Assembly: GCF_008919445.1 (NCBI RefSeq)
Contig: NZ_VSLG01000012.1
Span: forward strand, 1-64,000
Length of the DNA: 64,000 bases
Reading direction: 5' to 3'
Origin: Serinicoccus kebangsaanensis
GTDB lineage: Bacteria; Actinomycetota; Actinomycetes; Actinomycetales; Dermatophilaceae
Shown: positions 57,644 to 64,000 of the stretch, one piece after another
Position numbering within the stretch: position 1 is the first letter of the stretch
Layout: every line of letters starts with the position of its first letter
The notes under the pieces: model-generated
Seen by the model: the letters and a program-made list of their open reading frames with translations, nothing else
Databases searched by the model: none
Told to the model about the DNA's origin: nothing
Made by a program: the position numbers and the translations under genes

Positions 57644-60600
57644 CTACGAAACAGCTGCCCGGCGACTCAGCCGGTGGGTGCCCCGTCCCACCAGCTCGTA
57701 GAGCACCGGCACCAGGATCAGCGTCAGCAGGGTCGAGCTGATCAGGCCGCCGATGACGACGATGGCCAGGGGCTGGGAGATGAAGGCGCCCCCACCGGTG
57801 ATCGCGAAGGCCATCGGCGTCAGCGCCAGGATGGTGGCGAGAGCCGTCATGACGATGGGTCGGAACCGGTGTCGTGCGCCCTCGAGGACGGCCTGGGTGC
57901 GCTCGAGCCCGGAGGAGCGGTACTGGTTCACCAGGTCGATGAGCACGATCGCGTTGGTGACGACGATGCCGATGAGCATGAGCAGACCGACCATCGAGGC
58001 GATGTCGAGCGGGGTGTCGGTGAGCAGCAGCAGGCCGATCGAGCCGGTCGCCGCGAAGGGCACCGAGACGAGCAGGATGAGTGGCTGCACCAGGGAGTTG
58101 AAGGTCGCCACCATGACGAGGTAGACGATCGCGATGGCGGCCACGAGGGCCAGGCCGAGCGCGGCGAAGGCCTCCTCCTGGTCGGCACTCACCCCGCCGA
58201 GCGACACCTGGACGCCCTCCGGGGTGTCCAGGTCGTCGATCCGCTGCTGGAGGTCGGCCGTGAGGGCGCCGAGGTCGTCGGCGGTGGACCGCCCGGTGAC
58301 GGTCGCGGCCCGCAGCCCGTCGACGCGGGTGATGCTCACCGCCTCCTCGACCGCCTCCAATTCGGCGACGTCGCCCAGCACGACGGGGTCGCCGGCGGTG
58401 TCGGTGGCGACCTCGAGCTCGCGCAACGCGTCCAGGTCGCCCGCCTCGCCGTCGCGCACGACGACGTCGACCTGGGTGGCGTCGATCTCGACCTGACCGA
58501 CGGTCGCGCCGTCGGTCGCCGCCTGGACGACCTGACCGAGCTGGGCCTCGGCCAGACCCACCTCCGCGGCCGCGGCCCGGTCCACCTGGACCTGCAGCGC
58601 GGGCACCGTCTCGGTGAGGTTGTTGGTGACGTCCAGCGCGCCGGCGTCGGACATCAGCTCGGTCACCTCGTCCGCGGTCGTGCGGAGCTCGTCGATGTCC
58701 TGGCCCTGCACCCGCACCTCGAGCCCGGCGGCGGACGGGCCGCCCTGCTGACCGGCCTGCGCGGTGAACGTGGCTCCCTCCGGCAGCTCGACGGCGCTCG
58801 TCAGGTCGTCACCGAAGGCCTCGCCGTCCGCGCCCTCCTCGAGCGTCACGGCGAAGGTCGCCGTGTTGGCACCGCTGCCGAGGAAGACCGCCTCGATGCC
58901 ACCGGGGCTGCCCGCCGTCACCTGGTAGGTCGCGACCCCCTCCTGCTCCGAGAGCCACTGCTCGACCTCGGCGGTCTGCGCGTCGGTGTCGTCCAGGGAG
59001 GTGCCGGTCGGCATGGTGAGGGTCGCCTGGAGTGTGTTCTCCCCCGTGCTCCCGATGAAGTCGGTCTTGAGCAGGGTCGCGGCATACCCCGTCCCGCCGA
59101 GCAGGAGCACGGCCAGCCCGGCCGTGAGCCACGGGCGGGCGAGCGCGGTCCGCAGCACCGGCAGGTAGGCCCGCTGCAGCCGGTCGGGGGAGTCGTCCTC
59201 CTCCGTGGTCGGCGCCTCGGGCTCGTGCCGGCCGCCGCGGGGCCGGCGGCCGAGGAACCAGAAGCCCAGGACCGGGATGATCGTCAGGGCGACGAGGAGC
59301 GAGGCGAGCATCGCCAGGGTGACGGTGACCGCGAACGGCCGGAACAGCTCGCCGACCTGGCCGCCGACGAAGCCGAGCGGCAGGAAGACGGCCACCGTGG
59401 CGACGGTCGCCGAGGTGATGGCGCCCGCGACCTCCCGCGTGGCGTCGACGACAGCGGTCCGCCGGTCGTCGCCACGGCCGACGTGCCGTTTGATGTTCTC
59501 GATGACGACGATGGAGTCGTCGACGACGCGTCCGACCGAGATGGTGAGCGCACCGAGGGTGAGGATGTTGAGGCTGTAGCCCGCCGCCTGCAGGCCGACG
59601 AGCGCGATGAGCAGGGACAGCGGGATCGACACCGCGGTGACGAGGGTGAGCCGCACGGACAGCAGGAAGACGAGCACGACGAGGATCGCGAAGCCCAGGC
59701 CCAGCAGCCCCTCGGTCGCGAGATCGGCGATCGACTCCTCGATGAAGGGGGCGCCGTCGTAGATGGTGACCAGCTCGCCCCCGGCGAGCGCCGTGCTGAT
59801 CTCGTCCTGCAGGGCCTCCAGCTCGTGGCTGATCTCGACGGCGTTGCCGTCCGGGGTCTTGGTGATCGCCAGCCCGACGCTGGGCTCGCCGTTGGTCCGG
59901 GTGTATGCCGTCGCCGGCTGCTCCTCCAGGCTCACCGAGGCGACGTCCCCGAGTCGGGGGATCTCCACCTCTCCGGCCTGCTCGACGGCCGCCGCCGCCT
60001 GCTCCGCGGCCGCGGCGGAGGCTGCGGCCTGGGCCGCGAGCTCGGGGTCCTGGGGTGCGGCAGCCGCGGCGTCGGCGGCCTCGTCCGCCGCCTGCTGTGC
60101 CTCGTCCGCCTGGGTCCGGGTCTGCGCCGCGGCCTGCTGCGCCGCGAGGGCCTGCTGGCCGAGCAGCGGCAGGTCCGCGATCTGCTCGGCCGAGGTGAGC
60201 CGGGAGCCGACCTGGACCGGCAGCTCGGTCTGGCCGTCGAGCACCGCGCCGCCGGGCAGCACGACCCCGTTGGCCTGCAGGACCTGGGTGACGGTGGACA
60301 GGGTCACCCCCTGCTCGTCGGCAGCCTCCTCGTCCAGGTCGACGCTCACGGCGCGGTCGGCGACGCCGGACAGGGTGACCGACCGGACGCCGTCGATGTC
60401 CTCGATGTCGGGGATGACGACGCGCTCCAGCCGGTCGACGAGGTCGCGGGCGTCGTCGCCGCCGCTGGCGGCCAGCTGGATGATCGGGAAGTCGTCGATG
60501 TTGCCGGCGAAGATCTGCGGCGTCGCGGACTCGGGCAGGTCCGGGAGGCTGAGGACCGCGCGCTGCAGGTCCGTCTGGGCCGTGCCGATCTCGGTGCCGT

Positions 60601-60892
60601 AGTCCAGCTCGACCAGCACCGTGGAGAACCCGTCGGTGCTGGTCGAGGTCACCTCCACCACGTTGTTCAGCCCCTGGGCCGCGGTCTCCACCTGCTCGGT
60701 CACCTGCTCCTCGATGACCGAGGTGCTGGAGCCGGGGGTGGAGGTGGCGACGACGAGGACGGGGAACTGCAGCGACGGGAAGAGCTCGCGGGGCAGCGAC
60801 CCCGCGGACCACAGGCCGGCCAGGATGCTGAAGACGGTGGCCAGGGCCACGAGCGCCCGGTTGCGGACGCTGAAGAGGGTGAGGCGCGACAT
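57644..60892 (-). CDS. RND-family exporter (AcrB-like) with an Ala-rich insertion
   Basis: A 1082-residue RND permease with twelve predicted helices in the 1-5-1-5 layout and two large outer domains. The proton-relay Asp pair is in SVGRVVDDSIVVIENIKR, and GIVVTNAIVLIDLVNQYR is the second-half counterpart. Residues about 246-306, within the first outer domain, are an Ala/Gln/Asp-rich helical insertion. No membrane-fusion or outer-membrane partner is present, as expected for a Gram-positive cell. It is divergent from a MarR gene that probably controls it. Substrate unknown. Confidence 0.85.
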   Translation of the reverse strand: MSRLTLFSVRNRALVALATVFSILAGLWSAGSLPRELFPSLQFPVLVVATSTPGSSTSVIEEQVTEQVETAAQGLNNVVEVTSTSTDGFSTVLVELDYGTEIGTAQTDLQRAVLSLPDLPESATPQIFAGNIDDFPIIQLAASGGDDARDLVDRLERVVIPDIEDIDGVRSVTLSGVADRAVSVDLDEEAADEQGVTLSTVTQVLQANGVVLPGGAVLDGQTELPVQVGSRLTSAEQIADLPLLGQQALAAQQAAAQTRTQADEAQQAADEAADAAAAAPQDPELAAQAAASAAAAEQAAAAVEQAGEVEIPRLGDVASVSLEEQPATAYTRTNGEPSVGLAITKTPDGNAVEISHELEALQDEISTALAGGELVTIYDGAPFIEESIADLATEGLLGLGFAILVVLVFLLSVRLTLVTAVSIPLSLLIALVGLQAAGYSLNILTLGALTISVGRVVDDSIVVIENIKRHVGRGDDRRTAVVDATREVAGAITSATVATVAVFLPLGFVGGQVGELFRPFAVTVTLAMLASLLVALTIIPVLGFWFLGRRPRGGRHEPEAPTTEEDDSPDRLQRAYLPVLRTALARPWLTAGLAVLLLGGTGYAATLLKTDFIGSTGENTLQATLTMPTGTSLDDTDAQTAEVEQWLSEQEGVATYQVTAGSPGGIEAVFLGSGANTATFAVTLEEGADGEAFGDDLTSAVELPEGATFTAQAGQQGGPSAAGLEVRVQGQDIDELRTTADEVTELMSDAGALDVTNNLTETVPALQVQVDRAAAAEVGLAEAQLGQVVQAATDGATVGQVEIDATQVDVVVRDGEAGDLDALRELEVATDTAGDPVVLGDVAELEAVEEAVSITRVDGLRAATVTGRSTADDLGALTADLQQRIDDLDTPEGVQVSLGGVSADQEEAFAALGLALVAAIAIVYLVMVATFNSLVQPLILLVSVPFAATGSIGLLLLTDTPLDIASMVGLLMLIGIVVTNAIVLIDLVNQYRSSGLERTQAVLEGARHRFRPIVMTALATILALTPMAFAITGGGAFISQPLAIVVIGGLISSTLLTLILVPVLYELVGRGTHRLSRRAAVS

Positions 60893-60902
60893 AGGATGTC
60901 TA

Positions 60903-60928
60903 GCCTAGGGCGAACCATTACCCTGGGC
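60903..60928. promoter_or_regulatory. Candidate operator between the RND exporter and MarR genes
   Basis: GCCTAGGG and CCCTGGGC form an 8-base inverted repeat with one mismatch around a 10-base spacer. It lies in the 63-base divergent region. TAGGCT on the minus strand, nine bases before the exporter start, overlaps the left arm and may be its -10. Confidence 0.4.
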
Positions 60929-60955
60929 CGAATCGACGAAGGAGCAGGACCACCC

Positions 60956-61432
60956 ATGACGGCTGTGCACGACGCGGCGCAACGGGACGCCGCCCTGGCG
61001 CGCCTCGCGGCGACCGAGGCCGAGCTGCACGCCGTGGCGATCCGCTTCCTCGAGCCGCTCCCGATGCCCGCCGACCTCACCCTGCGCCAGCTGCAGGTGC
61101 TGACCCTGGTCCGGCATACCCCCGGCGTGAGCGGTCAGGACCTGGCGACCCTGCTCGGCGTCTCCACCCCCACCACGAGCGGCATCGTCGACCGCGTGGT
61201 CGGCAAGGGGTGGGTCGAGCGGGAGCAGGATCCGCTGGACCGGCGGCGCGTCATGCTGCGGCTCACGCCGGACGGGGACCAGCTGCTCGCCGACCTCGAG
61301 CGGCCCACCAGGCTGGGCAAGGACCTCGTCCTGGAGCGGCTGTCGGACGGCGAGATCGAGGACCTGGCGAGGCTGATGGAGCGGATGCGCGACGTGGCGC
61401 TCGAGATCGCCGCGGAGCTGGACAAGGACTGA
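60956..61432 (+). CDS. MarR-family regulator
   Basis: A 158-residue winged-helix protein with GVSGQDLATLLGVSTPTTSGIVDRVVGKGWVEREQDPLDRRRVML as its DNA-binding core. GAAGGAG lies upstream of the ATG. Divergence from the RND exporter and the inverted repeat between them suggest it represses the exporter and itself. Confidence 0.85.
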   Translation: MTAVHDAAQRDAALARLAATEAELHAVAIRFLEPLPMPADLTLRQLQVLTLVRHTPGVSGQDLATLLGVSTPTTSGIVDRVVGKGWVEREQDPLDRRRVMLRLTPDGDQLLADLERPTRLGKDLVLERLSDGEIEDLARLMERMRDVALEIAAELDKD

Positions 61433-61436
61433 TCCA

Positions 61437-61460
61437 TCGACTATCGTCGATCATCGATGA
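61437..61460. promoter_or_regulatory. Palindromes at the arsR start
   Basis: TCGAC-tatc-GTCGA (61437-61450) is followed at once by the palindrome TCATCGATGA (61451-61460), which contains the arsR start codon. This is a likely autoregulatory ArsR site. TATCGT within it could be the -10. Confidence 0.45.
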
Positions 61461-61828
61461 ATGATGTCGTGATGCTCGACCGCGAGGCCGCGGAGAGGTA
61501 TGCCGAGTGGTTCCGGACGCTGTCCGACGCCACCAGGGTGCAGCTGCTCGCCTACCTGGCGCAGCAGGTGCAGCCGCTGGCGGTGCGCGACATCGTCGCG
61601 GCTTTCCCGGTCGCCCAGTCGACCGTCAGCCACCACCTGGCTGCCCTGGCGGCCGCCGGCTTCCTGCTCGTGACCCGGGCCGGGACGAGCAACAGGTATG
61701 CCCTCGATGCCGCCTGCCTGCGGGAGTTCCCCGACGTGGCCGCGCTGGTCGTCCGGGGTGGCGCGTGCTGCCTCGAGGACCTGCCGCCGCACCTGCGCAC
61801 CCCCTCGGCAGAAGGAGCTGTCTCATGA
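61457..61828 (+). CDS. arsR: ArsR/SmtB-family regulator
   Basis: A 123-residue winged-helix repressor. The DNA-binding helices are VRDIVAAFPVAQSTVSHHLAALAAAGFL. A Cys-Cys pair (GGACCLEDL) near residue 108 could sense As(III), since the classical CVC site in the recognition region is absent. The start may be 61457 or the ATG at 61472. It overlaps arsM by ATGA. Confidence 0.85.
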   Translation: MNDVVMLDREAAERYAEWFRTLSDATRVQLLAYLAQQVQPLAVRDIVAAFPVAQSTVSHHLAALAAAGFLLVTRAGTSNRYALDAACLREFPDVAALVVRGGACCLEDLPPHLRTPSAEGAVS

Positions 61829-62625
61829 CCGACCACACCGTCCGGGACGCCGTCCGGCGTCGCTACGCCGAGGCCGCGCGCGCGATCGACTCCGGCACCG
61901 CGCCGCGTCCGGCCCCCGCGGCGCCCGACCAGGACCCAGCCGGGTGCTGCGGTCCGTCGCCCGACCTGGGCGTGCTGACGCCGCCCGGGGTCTTCGGCAC
62001 CTCGCTCTACGACGGCGACCCCGACGCCTCCCGCGCAGGCCTCGCCCTGGAGGGCTCGCTGGGCTGCGGCGTGCCCACCGCGGTCGCCGAGCTGCACGAG
62101 GGTGAGACAGTGCTGGACCTCGGCTCCGGAGCGGGGGCAGATGTGCTCATCTCGGCCGGTCGCGTCGGGTCGACGGGACGCGCGATCGGGTTGGACATGA
62201 CTCCGGAGATGGTCGAGCTCGCCCGACGCAACGCCGCCGAGGCCGGGGTGACCAACGTCGAGTTCCACGAGGGATACCTGGAGGACGTCCCGCTGCCGGA
62301 CGCCAGTGTCGATGTCGTCATCTCCAACTGCGTGATCAACCTGGCGGCCGACAAGGCCGTGGTGCTGCGCGAGGCATACCGCGTCCTGCGGCCCGGCGGC
62401 AGGCTCGCGATCAGTGACGTCGTCGCCCACCACCCCTGGCCCGAGGAGCTGCGCGCGGAGGTCGAGCAGTGGACCGGGTGCATCTCCGGGGCGCTCGTCG
62501 AGGAGGACTACCGGCGGCTGCTGCGTGAGGCCGGCTTCGAGGACGTCCGGATCGAGACCACCCACGAGGTGCACGCCCTCGCCAGCGCCGCGGTGGTGCG
62601 GGCGACGCGACCGACCGGGGACTGA
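61825..62625 (+). CDS. arsM: Arsenite methyltransferase
   Basis: A 266-residue SAM methyltransferase that converts As(III) to methylated forms. Motif I is TVLDLGSGAGADVLISA. The ArsM cysteines are visible in LGCGVP, SNCVINL and TGCISGAL, and an extra Cys-Cys (GCCGPS) lies near residue 41. GAAGGAG precedes the ATG and the start overlaps arsR. The pair is an arsenic response unit without the usual efflux gene next to it. Confidence 0.92.
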   Translation: MTDHTVRDAVRRRYAEAARAIDSGTAPRPAPAAPDQDPAGCCGPSPDLGVLTPPGVFGTSLYDGDPDASRAGLALEGSLGCGVPTAVAELHEGETVLDLGSGAGADVLISAGRVGSTGRAIGLDMTPEMVELARRNAAEAGVTNVEFHEGYLEDVPLPDASVDVVISNCVINLAADKAVVLREAYRVLRPGGRLAISDVVAHHPWPEELRAEVEQWTGCISGALVEEDYRRLLREAGFEDVRIETTHEVHALASAAVVRATRPTGD

Positions 62626-62631
62626 ACGGCC

Positions 62632-63897
62632 GTGTCCAGCGGAGCGCTGCTCGCGATCACGCTGCTGCCGCTCGCCTGGGCGCTCGTGGCGCGCCGGCTC
62701 CGCGCCAGCCCGGTGACCGGCCCGCTCGTCATGGCAGCGGCCGGGGTCGCGCTGGGACCGATGGGCCTCGGCGTGCTCGCCCTGGACGTCGGGGCGGGTG
62801 AGGTGACGGGGCCGCTGACCGTGGCACTCGTCGTCGTCCTGTTCTCCGACGCCGCCCGGCTGGACGTCTCCACGCTGAGGAGGAGCGGCCGGCTGGCGGC
62901 CCGGCTCCTCGTCGTCGGCCTGCCGCTCGGGATCCTGGCCGGGACCCTCGCGGCCCTCGGCGTCATGCCCTCGCTGACCCTGGCCGGTGCACTCGTCCTC
63001 GCCGTGGCCGTCGTCCCCACCGATGCCGCCCTCGGGCTGGCGGTGGTGGAGAACGAGCGGGTGCCGGCCGCCATCAGGCAGGGGCTCAACGTCGAGAGCG
63101 GGCTCAACGACGGCATCGCCGTGCCGCTCTTCGTCCTCGCCGTCGCCGGCGCGGCGGGCGAGATGTCCACGGCGCCCGAGGCGATCACGACCTTCCTCAC
63201 GGTCATCGTGGTGGCGGTGGTGGCCGGCGCGGCGGTGGGGACGATCGGCATCCGGCTGATCGAGCTCAGCGACCGTGCGGGGTGGTCCAGCGCGAGCTGG
63301 CGGTCGGTCGCGACCGTGCTCCTCGCGCTCAGCGCCTACGCCCTGGCCGACGTGCTCGGGGGCAGCGGCTTCGTCGCAGCCTTCGTCGCCGGGATGGCGC
63401 TCGCCGCGACCTGCCGAGGACCGGTGGAGGAGCTGACCCGGGGAAGCGAGGCGGTGGGCCACCTGCTCACCCTGCTCGCCTTCCTCCTCTTCGGGGCAGC
63501 GGTGCTCAGCCCTGCACTAGGGCGGATCACCTGGCCGATGCTCGGCTTCGCCGTCCTGGCGCTGACGCTGGCGCGGCTGCTCCCGGTCGCGGTGGCGCTG
63601 TCCGGTGCCCGCTACTCGGCTCCGACGGTCCTCTTCGTGGGATGGTTCGGTCCGCGGGGACTGGCCTCGGTCATCTTCGCCGCCGAGCTGGTCGACGGGG
63701 CGGACTTCGCGGACGCCGAGATCGTCGCGACGGCGATCATCACGACGGTGGCGCTGAGCATCCTGGCCCACGGGGTCACCGCCGCTCCCTGGGCGGAGCG
63801 CTACGCCGACGTCGTCCGCCGCCATCCTCAGGGCGCCCCGGAGCACGAGGAGGTCACCGTGGTGCGGTCCGGGCGCCAGCTCCCCCACCAGAGCTGA
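62632..63897 (+). CDS. CPA1-type Na+(K+)/H+ antiporter
   Basis: A 421-residue membrane protein with about twelve helices. The ion-site motif is NVESGLNDGIAVPLFVLAV, with the Asn-Asp pair of electrogenic-type NhaP relatives, and WFGPRGLASVIFA is the conserved helix 10-11 region. The GTG starts six bases after arsM, so it may be cotranscribed. Whether it has anything to do with arsenic is unknown. Confidence 0.83.
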   Translation: MSSGALLAITLLPLAWALVARRLRASPVTGPLVMAAAGVALGPMGLGVLALDVGAGEVTGPLTVALVVVLFSDAARLDVSTLRRSGRLAARLLVVGLPLGILAGTLAALGVMPSLTLAGALVLAVAVVPTDAALGLAVVENERVPAAIRQGLNVESGLNDGIAVPLFVLAVAGAAGEMSTAPEAITTFLTVIVVAVVAGAAVGTIGIRLIELSDRAGWSSASWRSVATVLLALSAYALADVLGGSGFVAAFVAGMALAATCRGPVEELTRGSEAVGHLLTLLAFLLFGAAVLSPALGRITWPMLGFAVLALTLARLLPVAVALSGARYSAPTVLFVGWFGPRGLASVIFAAELVDGADFADAEIVATAIITTVALSILAHGVTAAPWAERYADVVRRHPQGAPEHEEVTVVRSGRQLPHQS

Positions 63898-63922
63898 TCG
63901 TGCCGGGAGGGCGAGGCAGCGC

Positions 63923-64000
63923 TCAGATGCCGTGCGGGCGCTCCGGCGGCGTCGGGAAGGTCGCGCGCACGTGGCCCTCGGCCTCGTCCTGCGCCGTGCC
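63923..64000 (-). CDS. 3' end of a minus-strand gene cut by the right edge
   Basis: The last 25 codons and a TGA are visible. The tail reads GTAQDEAEGHVRATFPTPPE followed by RPHGI. It has no recognisable domain. The gene converges on the antiporter. Confidence 0.55.
   Translation of the reverse strand, partial: GTAQDEAEGHVRATFPTPPERPHGI

Noticed and set aside
55736-60955. A very long open plus-strand frame leading into the MarR gene
   Set aside because: It is antisense to four or more well-supported genes. The translation is low-complexity Arg/Gly/Asp/Val-rich sequence typical of GC-rich shadows. Only the part from 60956 is a real gene.

Overview
The window is very GC-rich, gene-dense chromosomal DNA of an actinobacterium. 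Micrococcales is likely, and something near Intrasporangiaceae/Ornithinimicrobium is my best guess (inference only). The evidence is frequent GTG starts, ATGA/GTGA/TGATG-coupled operons, many apparently leaderless genes, a DmdR/IdeR-type iron box, a group III phosphofructokinase, an actinobacterial Tad pilus locus and a class F sortase. I see no rRNA, tRNA, CRISPR array, insertion sequence or prophage.

Layout. 170-5539: a coupled operon for a molybdenum/tungsten, NAD-linked formate dehydrogenase (fdsG-fdsB-fdsA-fdsD). 5657-11304: MFS exporter, VOC protein, GH13 glucan enzyme, orphan LuxR regulator, glycosyltransferase. 11355-19148: molybdenum-cofactor genes (moeB-like/rhodanese, mobA, moaD, moaA, mog), which would serve the formate dehydrogenase. 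They are interrupted by an unusual pair: a polyol-type solute-binding lipoprotein followed at once by an NCS1-type permease. 19169-23834: MarR with a divergent MMPL exporter, a membrane/spermidine-synthase fusion and a small PH-like membrane protein. 23907-28814: a siderophore ABC importer (binding protein, two permeases, ATPase) and a divergent siderophore-interacting reductase, around an iron box. 28866-39560: ilvA, pfkA, bioY, a coiled-coil protein, a methyltransferase, a CPA antiporter, an anchored surface protein with its own class F sortase, an MFS exporter and a G6PDH-like enzyme. 39615-40126: a ferritin whose C-terminus is frameshifted.

40130-57601 is a large Tad (Flp pilus) region, all on the minus strand. 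It holds a zinc-ribbon protein, CpaB, a CpaE-TadE fusion, TadE, TadA, TadB, TadC, a histidine kinase and response regulator, Flp pilin, TadG-like protein, two paralogous OmpA-domain lipoproteins that bracket the locus, a 520-residue protein with an Flp-like N-terminus, further lipoproteins and a prepilin peptidase. 57644-63897: an RND exporter with a divergent MarR, then arsR-arsM and a cation/proton antiporter. Partial genes may lie at both edges.

The observations I rate highest are: the large Flp-headed protein; the CpaE-TadE fusion with a prepilin-peptidase-like site at the junction; the binding-protein/NCS1 pair; a three-copy dispersed 3'-end repeat with a 19-bp internal period; and a window-wide excess of GTATGC/GCATAC with near absence of GTACGC/GCGTAC.
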